The position numbers were made by a program, and so were the translations under genes. Below the pieces are notes generated by a model, which was not told the origin of the DNA, ran no database searches, and saw nothing but the letters and a program-made list of their open reading frames with translations. Shown here one piece after another: positions 6,514 to 14,192 of a stretch of 34,079 nucleotides of DNA (within the stretch, counting starts at the first letter, position 1; each line of letters begins with the position of its first letter). Source of the DNA: JAWLCQ01 sp041687095 (GTDB taxonomy: Bacteria; Planctomycetota; Phycisphaerae; SM23-33); assembly GCA_041687095.1 (NCBI GenBank), contig JAWLCQ010000037.1, positions 1 through 34,079 of the forward strand. Reading direction: 5' to 3'.

Positions 6514-8466
6514 ATGGCGGACTATAAGGACCTGGACCGCAAGGTCATCAAGCTGAGCAAGCAGATCGTGAAGATGTGCACGGCCGCGGGCAGCGGGCAT
6601 CCCTCCAGCGGGCTTTCGCTGGTGCACATCGTGACGGCGCTGATGTACCGCGTCATGCGATACGACCCGAAGAACCCGTGGTCGACCGAGGCGGACCGGC
6701 TGGTCCTGTCCGAAGGACACGCCGTCCCCGTCGTCTATGCGGCGTACTGCGACCTCGGGGGCGTGGTGGGCGTTCCCTCCGCCCCCAGCGTGCTGAGCTT
6801 CGACGACGCCCTCACCCTCCGCGAGGCCGACAGCGTCCTTGACGGGCACCCCAACCCCGCCATCGGGTTCCCCTTCTTCGACGCCGCCACCGGGTCGCTC
6901 GGGCAGGGCCTGTCCGTCGCCGCCGGGATCGCCGCCGCCGCCAAGGTCACCGGCTCGGACCGCAAGCTCTACTGCATCCTCGGGGACGGGGAGAGCCGCG
7001 AGGGCCAGGTCTGGGAAGCCCTGGACTTCATCCGCGACCACGACCTCAAGAGCGTCGTCACCATCTTCAACGCCAACGGCCAGGGCCAGAGCGACTACGT
7101 CTCCCCCCAGCAGTCGGCCGAGACGCTCGCCAAGAAGCTCGACGCCTTCGGGTTCGAGGTCAAGACCATCGACGGGCACGCGTGGGACGACGTCTTCGCC
7201 GCCCTCACCGCCCAGCCCACCGACAAGCCCCTCGCCATCATCGCCCGCACCGTCAAGGGCTGGGGCGTCCAGGAGTTCCTCCGCTCCAACTACCACGGCA
7301 AGCCGCTCGAAGAGTCCAAGATGGCCGAGGCCATGGCCGACCTCGACGCCAAGGCCGCCGAACTCGGCGTCGCCGACATGCCCGACCTCGACGCCGCCAA
7401 GCTCACCATGCCCCCGACCTCCAGCGCCCCGTCCACGAGCCCCATCGCGGCCGGCAGCTTCACCGACGCCATGACCGCCGCCGGGCTGTCCAGCGCGCTG
7501 GAGAAGAAGAAGTTCTCCACCCGCCGGGCCTACGGAGTGGCGCTGGCGGCGCTGGGGGCGGATGAGCGGATCGTCGCCCTCGACGGGGACGTGAAGAACT
7601 CCACCTTCGCCGACATGTTCGCCAAGAAGTACCCCCAGCGGTTCTTCGAGGGCCGCATCGCCGAGCAGAACATCGTTTCCGCCGCCGCCGGGCTCGCCGC
7701 CGCCGGCAAGGTGCCGTTCGTCTCCAGCTTCGCCAAGTTCCTCGTCCGCGGGTACGATCAGCTCGAGATGGCCACCATCTCCCACGCCAACATCAAGCTC
7801 TGCGGCTCGCACGCGGGGATCTCCCTCGCCGCCGACGGGCCCAGCCAGATGGGCGTCGCCGATCTCGCCTTCCTCCGCGCCTTCGCCCACGCCCGCCGCG
7901 TCGACGGGGCCCCCGCCTGCCGCGTCTTCCAGCCCTCCGACGCCGTCATGGCCTACAAGCTCACCGAACTCATGGCCAACACCGAGGGGGCCTGCTACAT
8001 GCGGACCCACCGCCCCGACGTCGCCTTCCTCTACGGGGAGGACGAGGAGTTCACCCTCAACGGGTTCAAGCACCTCATCGACGGGGAGGACCTCGCCATC
8101 GTCGCCAGCGGCTACATGGTCCACGTCGCCAAGGAGGCCGTCCGCCTCCTCGAGGAGCGGGCCGGCCTGTCCGCCTCGCTCATCGACGCCTACGCCCTCC
8201 CGCTGCAGACCGACGAGATCCTCCAGATCGGCGACGACTGCCGCGGGCAGATCCTCGTCGTCGAGGACAACTACCTCGGCGGGTTCGCCGACGAGATCGC
8301 CCACGCCGCCGCCCAGAGCGACCTGGGGATCACCGTGAAGTCCATGTTCGTCACCTCCATCCCCAAGAGCGCCAAGAGCCCCGAAGAGGTCCTCAAGATG
8401 GCGCACCTGACCGCCGACGACATCGTCGCCAAGGCCCAGGGGATGTTCGACCAGTCCGTGGGGTAA
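6514..8466 (+). CDS. tkt: Transketolase, eukaryote-like (human TKT) type
   Basis: This 650-residue thiamine-diphosphate enzyme moves two-carbon ketol units in the pentose phosphate or Calvin pathway. Visible are AAGSGHPSSG (His29), the ThDP motif GDGES (157-161) with Asn186-Ala-Asn188 closing it, the SDYVSPQQ block, and the pyrimidine domain with AEQN (catalytic Glu384) and SFAKFLVRGYDQLEM. The C-terminal domain includes ILVVEDNYLGGFADE. The details (RLVLSEGHAVPVVYAAY, GQSD, HGKPL) resemble the shorter mammalian/archaeal-type transketolase more than E. coli TktA. An own promoter and a GGGAG site precede the ATG; a repeat-filled gap of 585 bases follows, so it is probably monocistronic. Confidence 0.95.
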   Translation: MADYKDLDRKVIKLSKQIVKMCTAAGSGHPSSGLSLVHIVTALMYRVMRYDPKNPWSTEADRLVLSEGHAVPVVYAAYCDLGGVVGVPSAPSVLSFDDALTLREADSVLDGHPNPAIGFPFFDAATGSLGQGLSVAAGIAAAAKVTGSDRKLYCILGDGESREGQVWEALDFIRDHDLKSVVTIFNANGQGQSDYVSPQQSAETLAKKLDAFGFEVKTIDGHAWDDVFAALTAQPTDKPLAIIARTVKGWGVQEFLRSNYHGKPLEESKMAEAMADLDAKAAELGVADMPDLDAAKLTMPPTSSAPSTSPIAAGSFTDAMTAAGLSSALEKKKFSTRRAYGVALAALGADERIVALDGDVKNSTFADMFAKKYPQRFFEGRIAEQNIVSAAAGLAAAGKVPFVSSFAKFLVRGYDQLEMATISHANIKLCGSHAGISLAADGPSQMGVADLAFLRAFAHARRVDGAPACRVFQPSDAVMAYKLTELMANTEGACYMRTHRPDVAFLYGEDEEFTLNGFKHLIDGEDLAIVASGYMVHVAKEAVRLLEERAGLSASLIDAYALPLQTDEILQIGDDCRGQILVVEDNYLGGFADEIAHAAAQSDLGITVKSMFVTSIPKSAKSPEEVLKMAHLTADDIVAKAQGMFDQSVG

Positions 8467-8523
8467 CCCCCGCGGACGGAGTTCCCCGCAAACAACGCGG
8501 AGAACGCAGAGAAGAGAACGCAG

Positions 8524-8699
8524 AAAATGGGGACGGGCCTCGGAGCGACGTGCTTCGCGTCGCGCAGGCGCCTGTCCCCATTTTGCCGCGCCGGGGCGCC
8601 CCGGAAAAGGGGACAGGCACCTCCGGGGCCAACAGCATGCCCCTGCGGAGCCAGTCCCCTTTTCCGAGGCCCCTGCGGCGCCGGTCCCTTCTTCCGAGG
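8524..8699. repeat. Cluster of 61-63 bp GGGGAC palindromes
   Basis: Two complete palindromes and a partial one lie side by side. The first (8524-8584) has arms AAAATGGGGAC...GTCCCCATTTT. The second (8603-8665, exactly 63 bp) runs from GGAAAAGGGGACAGGC to CAGTCCCCTTTTCC with the motif GCATGCCCCTGCGGAG inside. A third partial copy of the right arm follows at about 8668-8699. The 63-bp unit recurs inside two coding genes (13567-13629 and 31131-31193). Confidence 0.85.
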
Positions 8700-8863
8700 C
8701 GGTCGATCCTGGAACCCACCCGCCGCTTCATGCGTTTGAACCCATGAAGGGGCCAGTACGTAGGAAGGTCGGACCGAGGTCCCTCGAACCGTAGTATTCG
8801 GTATCGGGAATGCTGCAGTGGAATCGGATTGGGAACGGAAGAAGGGTGTGGATGGGACGGGCC

Positions 8864-8896
8864 GTTTAGCGGCGGTCGCTGCGACCGCCGCTAAAC
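8864..8896. repeat. Perfect 15-bp hairpin with CTG loop
   Basis: GTTTAGCGGCGGTCG, loop CTG, CGACCGCCGCTAAAC. There is no T tract, so it is not a classical terminator. The surrounding 8700-8940 shows no gene that I can recognise. Confidence 0.7.
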
Positions 8897-8940
8897 TGCA
8901 ACCGTGCGAGTCTGCGAGAGAGTTCCGCAGATTCTCCCGA

Positions 8941-9036
8941 TCAACCAATCAACCAATCAACCAATCAACCAGTCAACCAATCAACCAGTCAACCAGTCAA
9001 CTAGTCAACTAGTCAACCAATCAACCAATCAACCAG
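8941..9036. repeat. Twelve tandem copies of an 8-bp unit upstream of htpX
   Basis: TCAACCAA, with the variants TCAACCAG and TCAACTAG, is repeated exactly 12 times (96 bases) and ends 15 bases before the htpX ATG. The tract is AT-rich compared with its surroundings, so it probably contains the htpX promoter; variation in copy number could alter spacing. Confidence 0.9.
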
Positions 9037-9051
9037 GAACCACCAACCACC

Positions 9052-9903
9052 ATGAGCGGATTCTGGAACAACATGAAGACCGTGATCCTGCTGGGCGCCC
9101 TGATGGGGCTGTGCCTGGGGATCGGATATCTGATCGGCGGGCGGGGGGCGCTGATTCCGGCGTTCATCGTCGGGGGCGCGATGAACTTCATCGCGTTCTT
9201 CTTCTCTGATCGCATCGCCCTGGCGACGATGCGGGCGAAGGAGGTGGGCCCCGAGGACGACCCCGAACTCTACCGCTCCGTCGAGGACCTCTCCCGCCTC
9301 GCCAACATGCCCATGCCCCGCGTGTACGTGTCCCCGGCGTCGGCGCCCAACGCGTTCGCCACCGGGCGGAGCCCGTCGCACTCGGCGGTGTGCGTGACGG
9401 CGGGCCTGCGGCAGATGCTCAACCGCGACGAGCTGCGCGGCGTGCTGGCCCACGAGCTGAGCCACATCAAGCATCGCGACGTGCTCATCTCCACCGTCGC
9501 CGCCACCATCGCCGGGGCCATCTCCATGCTCACCTACCTCGCCTTCTGGTTCGGGGGGCGGGACCGCGACCGCGGCAATCCGCTGGTGGCGCTGCTGCTG
9601 ATGATCCTGGCGCCCCTGGCGGCCGCCATCATTCAGATGGCCATCTCCCGCTCCCGCGAGTTCGAGGCCGACCGCGAAGGCGCCGAACTCGCCCAGTCCC
9701 CCCGCGGGCTCGCCAGCGCCCTGCAGAAGCTCGCGTACGGCTCGGCGCATATCCCGCTGCACGTCACCGACGCCCAGGGTAGCCTCTTCATCGTCGCCCC
9801 GCTCACCCATCGCGGGCGCGACATGGGCCTGGCCAAACTCTTCCAGACCCACCCCCCCGTCGAGGAACGCGTCGAGCGGCTGATGGCGATGGAACCCCGG
9901 TGA
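9052..9903 (+). CDS. htpX: Membrane zinc metalloprotease HtpX (M48B)
   Basis: This 283-residue inner-membrane protease degrades misfolded membrane proteins. Two N-terminal transmembrane segments (about residues 8-27 and 30-52) are followed by the zinc motif HELSHIKHRD with His134, Glu135 and His138, two more hydrophobic segments (about 144-164 and 176-197), and the third zinc ligand Glu205 in SREFEADREGAEL. Length matches the family. No Shine-Dalgarno site precedes the ATG; the 12-copy 8-bp repeat does. An AT-rich inverted repeat starts 2 bases after the stop codon. Confidence 0.95.
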   Translation: MSGFWNNMKTVILLGALMGLCLGIGYLIGGRGALIPAFIVGGAMNFIAFFFSDRIALATMRAKEVGPEDDPELYRSVEDLSRLANMPMPRVYVSPASAPNAFATGRSPSHSAVCVTAGLRQMLNRDELRGVLAHELSHIKHRDVLISTVAATIAGAISMLTYLAFWFGGRDRDRGNPLVALLLMILAPLAAAIIQMAISRSREFEADREGAELAQSPRGLASALQKLAYGSAHIPLHVTDAQGSLFIVAPLTHRGRDMGLAKLFQTHPPVEERVERLMAMEPR

Positions 9904-9905
9904 TC

Positions 9906-10030
9906 ATTTCCAATTGCCAATTTCCAATTTCCAATTGAGGCTGACGCCCAGTTTCAGGTCCCCTTCGCGTGCAGAGGCCGGGCAGTTTCCCCAATCTGCA
10001 ATTGGAAATTGGCAATTGGCAATTGGAAAT
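9906..10030. repeat. AT-rich inverted repeat after htpX
   Basis: Left arm 9906-9937 (ATTTCCAATTGCCAATTTCC...) and right arm 9999-10030 (...GGCAATTGGAAAT) are about 32 bp each and built from short CCAATTG/CCAATTT units. They enclose a GC-rich centre of about 60 bases. It begins two bases after the htpX stop and ends 48 bases before the next gene; it could act as a terminator or be a mobile palindrome. Confidence 0.85.
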
Positions 10031-10077
10031 CCTCATTCCCCGTGGTTCCATAGTGTCCCTACACAAAGGAGCCGCCC

Positions 10078-10842
10078 ATGGTGAACATCGATCTTTCCGG
10101 TAAGCTGGCGCTGGTGACGGGGGCGAGCGGGGAACTGGGGCGGGTCATCGCCCGCACCCTCGCCGCCGCCGGGGCCGACGTCGCCGTCCACTACTTCCGC
10201 CACGCCGACAACGCCAACGCCACCGCCGAGTCCATCCGCGCCCTGGGACGACGCGCCGAACTCTTCCAGGCCGACGTCTGCGTCCCCGAGTCCGTCAACG
10301 CCCTGGCGTCGGCCGTCCGCAAGTCCATGGGCGACCCGCACATCATCGTCAACAACGCCGTCGTCCAGTACAAGTGGACCAGCATCCTCGACCAGCCCGT
10401 CGAGGACTATGAGAGCCAGTTCCGCTCCTGCGTCCTGCACAACGTCCTGATGGCCAAGGCGTTCGTCCCCGCGATGGTCCGCGCGAAGTACGGGCGGGTG
10501 ATCGCCATCAACACCGAGTGCGCCATGCAGTGCCTGCCCTCGCAGTCCGCCTATGCCGCGGGCAAGCGGGGGCTCGACGGGATCGTCCGCGTCCTCGCCC
10601 GCGAGGTGGGCGAGCACCAGGTGACGGTGAACCAGGTCGCCCCGGGGTGGATGATCAGCGACAAGTACCGCGAAAGCGGCGGGGAGCGCCAGCCCGCCTA
10701 CGAGAAGAACGTCCCCCTCCGCCGCCGCGGCGAGGACCAGGATATCGCCAACACCGTCGCCTTCCTCGCCTCCGACCTCGCCCAGTTCATCACCGGGGCG
10801 TACATCCCCGTGTGCGGCGGGAACGTCATGCCGGGGATCTGA
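10078..10842 (+). CDS. Short-chain dehydrogenase/reductase (SDR)
   Basis: This 254-residue classical SDR should oxidise or reduce an alcohol/ketone with NAD(P). The cofactor motif TGASGELG is at residues 14-21, NNA at about 99-101 and the catalytic YxxxK is Tyr159-Lys163 (YAAGK). The usual catalytic Ser, 13 residues before the Tyr, is replaced by Thr146 (INTECAMQ), which is uncommon and may lower or change activity. The C-terminal part ITGAYIPVCGGNVMPG is normal. AGGAG lies 6 bases before the ATG. Substrate unknown; a sugar or sugar acid is plausible from the neighbourhood. Confidence 0.93.
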   Translation: MVNIDLSGKLALVTGASGELGRVIARTLAAAGADVAVHYFRHADNANATAESIRALGRRAELFQADVCVPESVNALASAVRKSMGDPHIIVNNAVVQYKWTSILDQPVEDYESQFRSCVLHNVLMAKAFVPAMVRAKYGRVIAINTECAMQCLPSQSAYAAGKRGLDGIVRVLAREVGEHQVTVNQVAPGWMISDKYRESGGERQPAYEKNVPLRRRGEDQDIANTVAFLASDLAQFITGAYIPVCGGNVMPGI

Positions 10843-10845
10843 GGC

Positions 10846-10970
10846 ACTAGGGACTAGGGAATAGGCACTAGGGACTAGGCACTAGGGACTAGGGGATAGG
10901 GACCAGGCAAGAGAGACCAGGCAAGAGAGACCAGGCAAGAGAGACCAGGCAAGAGAGACCAGGCAAGAGG
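10846..10970. repeat. Short tandem repeats after the SDR gene
   Basis: The first part (about 10846-10900) is made of GGCACTAGGGACTAG-like units. The second part (10901-10970) is five copies of a 14-bp unit, GACCAGGCAAGAGA, with almost no variation. The start GAGGCACTAGG also follows the uvrC stop codon at 18086. Confidence 0.9.
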
Positions 10971-10987
10971 GACCAGGGACCAAGGCC

Positions 10988-11062
10988 GGGTGCCACGGCT
11001 GCGCCGTTCGCAGCCGTGTCCCCCCTGATGGCACGGCTGCACACAGCGCAGCCGTGGCACCC
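10988..11062. repeat. GGTGCCACGG palindromic element
   Basis: Arms of about 31 bp run from GGGTGCCACGGCTGCG to CGCAGCCGTGGCACCC, each with an internal mini-hairpin (CGGCTGCG...CGCAGCCG). It lies between the tandem repeats and the promoter of the URO-D-like gene. The rest of this 312-base gap holds only the promoter. Confidence 0.85.
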
Positions 11063-11117
11063 CCGCCTGGAGTCCGGCGGGCCCCTCGCTTCACGCCTTC
11101 GTTCGCCTTCGGGGGAT

Positions 11118-11146
11118 TTGCGGAAGCGGGAGCGGTTACCTATAGT
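11118..11146 (+). promoter_or_regulatory. Promoter with leaderless geometry before the URO-D-like gene
   Basis: TTGCGG (11118-11123), a 17-base spacer and TATAGT (11141-11146) are followed by the ATG at 11155, 8 bases later, without a ribosome binding site. Confidence 0.55.
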
Positions 11147-11154
11147 TCGTCCTT

Positions 11155-12210
11155 ATGAGCAGACCCATGACCATCCACGAACGTCTGGAAGCCTTCTGGG
11201 CCGGCGAGCGGCCGGACCGGATTCCGTACACCATCTACCAGTGGGAGTGGCGGCACATCGCGGACGATTCGCGGCTGGGGCCGATGTACGATGCGGGCCT
11301 GGGCGTGACCCGCCACGTCCCCGTCCACACCGCCAGCACCCCGGGGCTGGAGGTCGTGCATGACGAGGTCACGGTGGACGGGCGCCCCATGCACCGCGCC
11401 ACCCGCCGCACGCCCGTGGGCGAGATCCACACCCTCAGCGAAGCCGGCTGGTGCCAGAAGCATTGGCTCGCCACGCCCGAGGACTACCGCGTGATGACGT
11501 GGATCGTCGAGAACACCCGCATCGAGCCCCACTACGACAACTGGCGGCAGGCCGTCGAGCAGATGGGGCCCTGGGGCGTCCCGCTCGTGGCGGCTGGTCG
11601 GACGCCCATGCAGACCATCCTCGTCGACCTCGCGGGCCTGGAGAACTTCGCCATGCACCTCTACGACATGGCCGACGCCGTCCAGGCCCTCTACGACGCC
11701 CTCCTCCAGCAGTTCCGCAGGATCATCGAGATCGTCGCGGGCGGCCCGGGGCGGTTCGTGTCGGTGCTCGAAAACTTCACGGCCGAGACCATGGGACCCA
11801 ACCGCTTCCGCGAGTTCCTGCTCCCGGTATACGAGGAGCTGTACCCGCAGCTCCACGCCGCGGGGAAGATCGTGGGCAACCACTACGACGGGAAGATCGC
11901 CTCGTGCGCGGAGATGATCGCGGCGTCCCCGATCGACCTGATGGAGTCGCTCACGCCCCCGCCCGAGGGCGACCTGACGATGGCCCAGGCCCGCGCCAAG
12001 CTCCCCGACAAGCTCTTCTGGGCGAACGTCAACGTCTCGCACTACGCCCTGCCGCCCGCCCAGCTCCGCCAGGTCGTCCTGGACATGGTGACCGACGGGT
12101 CCGTCAACGGGCGAAAGCTGGCCCTGGAGGTCAGCGAACACCTCCCCGCCAACTGGTACGACTCCATGCCCGTCGTCCTCGACGCCCTGCGGGAGACGGA
12201 GCGGGGATGA
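11155..12210 (+). CDS. Uroporphyrinogen decarboxylase (URO-D) superfamily protein
   Basis: This 351-residue TIM-barrel protein belongs to the URO-D/MtaA superfamily. It begins MTIHERLEAFWAGERPDRIPYTIYQWEW, the typical opening of the environmental URO-D-like group, and has the FTAETMGPNRFREFLLPVYEELY block, the GNHYDGKI segment and NVNVSHY near the end. True HemE has an N-terminal FMRQAGR motif, which is absent, so a heme role is unlikely; corrinoid-dependent methyl transfer or an uncharacterised role in sugar-degrading bacteria is more probable. Transcription appears to start at the ATG. Its stop codon lies in the left arm of a long inverted repeat shared with the convergent neighbour. Confidence 0.85.
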   Translation: MSRPMTIHERLEAFWAGERPDRIPYTIYQWEWRHIADDSRLGPMYDAGLGVTRHVPVHTASTPGLEVVHDEVTVDGRPMHRATRRTPVGEIHTLSEAGWCQKHWLATPEDYRVMTWIVENTRIEPHYDNWRQAVEQMGPWGVPLVAAGRTPMQTILVDLAGLENFAMHLYDMADAVQALYDALLQQFRRIIEIVAGGPGRFVSVLENFTAETMGPNRFREFLLPVYEELYPQLHAAGKIVGNHYDGKIASCAEMIAASPIDLMESLTPPPEGDLTMAQARAKLPDKLFWANVNVSHYALPPAQLRQVVLDMVTDGSVNGRKLALEVSEHLPANWYDSMPVVLDALRETERG

Positions 12211-12347
12211 ACGCAGATGAACGCAGATGAAGAGAAGGCGGGGATGCAAGGGATGCAGGGGATGAGACTGGATTCACTCTCATCCCCTGCATCCCTTGCA
12301 TCCCCGCTCTCTTTTCCTCATCCGCGTTTATCTGCGTTCATCCCCGC
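12201..12347. repeat. Long inverted repeat between convergent stop codons
   Basis: The arms are about 65 bp each, starting GCGGGGATGAACGCAG and continuing through GGGATGCAAGGGATGCAG to a short central loop near 12267-12280. The stop codon of the URO-D-like gene lies in the left arm and the stop of the convergent glycosidase gene (12347-12349) overlaps the outer end of the right arm. It may serve as a two-way terminator. The outer arm sequence is shared with 28240-28771. Confidence 0.9.
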
Positions 12348-14047
12348 TACTCTCCGGGAACCGCGAGAGTGCCCGAGGAAGTCTGACCCGCGGCGAGTTC
12401 GATGCGGACGCCTGCGGGGGTGATGGCCCAGGCGGTGGGGCGGGTGGACGTGTTGAGGGCCTCCCAGGCGGCGGTGCTGGCGCCCGTCCGCCAGGCGCGG
12501 AAGGATGCGCCTTCGGGCAGTCCGGGGGTTCCGTCGTCGCGCACGTGGGCGATGCCCTGCAGCGGCAGCCCCCCGCGAGTCGCCGGGTCGCCCGTCAGCA
12601 GCAGGGGGTGGTACAGCAGCTCCATCAGGAACTTGGACCCGTACCGCGTGGTCGATCCGCAGTTCGTGCTGCCGCCGTTCCCGTGCGGGCCCATGTCGTG
12701 CTCGCACACCGCCCACAGGCGCACGGCCATCGCGTGGGCTCGCTCCAGCAGGCTCGCCTCGCCCGTGTACCAGTGGGCGGTGACGAGCGGGTCGATGGCG
12801 GTCTGGTCCATCCAGTACCGCCGCTCGTCGATCTCGCTCGCCCAGTCGAGGATCGTGCGGCGGTAGCGGTCGGCGCCCGTCACCATGTCGTGCCGCACCG
12901 CCAAGCGGGCGACGAACACGGGCGACTGGCTGATCGCCGTCTTAACGCTGTGTTCCTCGGGCTCGGCCGGCGCCTCCCACCGCCCGCCCGCGAACCGCTG
13001 GGCGGGCCGCCCGTTCACCGAGTGCGCGAGGAACTGGTCCAGCAGCAGGCGGTAGCAGTGGAGGTATCGCTCCGTCCCCAGCAGGCGATAGAGGTCCAGG
13101 AGGACGACGGCGATGTCGTACGTCGTGTTCAGTGCCGCCGTCGCGTAGAAGATCTGGTAGCGCGTGGTGTCCGCGTTCGCCCCGGCCTTGCCGAGTTCGT
13201 CGCTGTCGGCGCCTTCGGGGAGGATCTGGCAGGGGATGACCCCGCGGGGGTCGGTGGCGGCGTGGTGCTCGATGTGGTCGCACCAGCGGTTGGCGTAGTC
13301 GGTGGCGAGGTCGAGGTAGCGTTGGCGTTTCGTGACGGTGTAGGCCGCGAGGCCGGGGGCGAGGAAGCGGAAGTGGTTGGCCTCCTGGTAGTCGTAGGGC
13401 GGATGGGCCCGGACGCCCCGCGTGCCCAGCCACGTGCTGCGAAACCCGTGCGTGGTCCAGTCGTACCAGTCGGGCACGCCATCCGCCCAGTTGCCGGCGT
13501 GCTCGGCGAAGTCCTCGATGGACGCCAGGGCCATCGTGGCGGAGGGGTTCTCGCTGCCGCCGGTGGGGAAAAGGGGACTGGCTCCGGAGGGGCATGCAGT
13601 TCGCCCCGCAGGTGCCTGTCCCCTTTTCCCAGGCCCGGCAGGCGCCCCGCTGCACAGCAGATGCAGCAGGGGCATCTGGAAGTACAGGAACGTCTCGGGC
13701 TCGTGGTGGACCTCGTGGACGTCGTGGTATCCGTGGTGGTAATGCTCGCGGGTCCACGCGACGCGGGCGGACAGGACCTGGCGGAGGTGCTCGACGAGGT
13801 CCGCCGGGTGGCGCACGCCCAGGTGTCCGAAGGCGATGCGGAACTGCCCCCCGGCCTCGTGGGAGTCGATGACGTGCGCGGGCCCGCGGGCGACCTCGTC
13901 GGAGAGGTAGCGGCCGATGAGGTCCAGGTATCCCTGCTGGAGCGTCGCCCACGCGTGGGGGCCCTTGGCGGCGGAGAGGAGGGACTCGGCGGTCTGGCGG
14001 TTCTCGGGGCGGGCGAGGGAGAGGAACTCGTGGGTGAGGTTGGTCAT
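12347..14047 (-). CDS. Putative cytoplasmic alpha/alpha-barrel glycosidase with a palindrome-encoded insert
   Basis: The 566-residue protein has no signal peptide. Its make-up (HHGYHDVHEVHHEPETFLYFQ, the Trp/His/Tyr-rich NWADGVPDWYDWTTHGFRS, then many amphipathic helices such as YLDLATDYANRWCDH) suggests a six-hairpin glycosidase fold. RLWAVCEHDM...NGGSTNCGS...LTGD faintly resembles GH127/DUF1680 proteins, but I cannot assign a family. Residues about 140-160 are encoded by a 63-bp palindromic repeat in frame and look unlike the rest (GKRGQAPAGRTACPSGASPL). The start ATG 14047 has no clear ribosome site. galK lies upstream on the same strand, separated by a 96-bp inverted repeat. Confidence 0.7.
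   Translation of the reverse strand: MTNLTHEFLSLARPENRQTAESLLSAAKGPHAWATLQQGYLDLIGRYLSDEVARGPAHVIDSHEAGGQFRIAFGHLGVRHPADLVEHLRQVLSARVAWTREHYHHGYHDVHEVHHEPETFLYFQMPLLHLLCSGAPAGPGKRGQAPAGRTACPSGASPLFPTGGSENPSATMALASIEDFAEHAGNWADGVPDWYDWTTHGFRSTWLGTRGVRAHPPYDYQEANHFRFLAPGLAAYTVTKRQRYLDLATDYANRWCDHIEHHAATDPRGVIPCQILPEGADSDELGKAGANADTTRYQIFYATAALNTTYDIAVVLLDLYRLLGTERYLHCYRLLLDQFLAHSVNGRPAQRFAGGRWEAPAEPEEHSVKTAISQSPVFVARLAVRHDMVTGADRYRRTILDWASEIDERRYWMDQTAIDPLVTAHWYTGEASLLERAHAMAVRLWAVCEHDMGPHGNGGSTNCGSTTRYGSKFLMELLYHPLLLTGDPATRGGLPLQGIAHVRDDGTPGLPEGASFRAWRTGASTAAWEALNTSTRPTAWAITPAGVRIELAAGQTSSGTLAVPGE
13567..13629 (-). repeat. 63-bp GGGGAC palindrome inserted in frame in a gene
   Basis: The plus strand reads from GGAAAAGGGGACTGGC to GCCTGTCCCCTTTTCC with GGGGCATGC in the middle. 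It is the same length and sequence family as 8603-8665, in the opposite orientation. It adds exactly 21 codons to the glycosidase-like gene without a stop or frameshift. Confidence 0.88.
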
Positions 14048-14084
14048 GGTACTGCTCGATTGGGGTCCTGCGAGACCGTCTTCT

Positions 14085-14180
14085 CAACGCCCCCGGACTG
14101 CGTCCGGGGGGTGACCCGGGCACAGGAGAGGCGCCGGTTGGTTGCGTGACGCACCCCCCCGACGCAGTCGGGGGGCGTTG
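14085..14180. repeat. Inverted repeat between galK and the glycosidase gene
   Basis: Arms of about 29 bp (CAACGCCCCCGGACTGCG at the left, CGCAGTCGGGGGGCGTTG at the right) are each internally palindromic (GGACTGCGTCC). The element occupies most of the 145-base gap and would stall or end transcription from galK. Confidence 0.85.
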
Positions 14181-14192
14181 CCCGCACAGTGG

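Noticed and set aside
8527..8747. Small open frames in the gap after transketolase
   Set aside because: They are translations of the 63-bp palindromes and have no independent coding signal.
8720..8760. Possible tRNA T-arm (GGTTCAAAC on the minus strand)
   Set aside because: The surrounding bases form a plain hairpin; the loop-closing base and the rest of a cloverleaf are missing.
8941..9036. CRISPR array
   Set aside because: Units are 8 bp with no spacers; it is a simple tandem repeat.
11155..12210. HemE, heme biosynthesis enzyme
   Set aside because: The N-terminal HemE signature is absent and no other heme gene is nearby; only the superfamily is supported.
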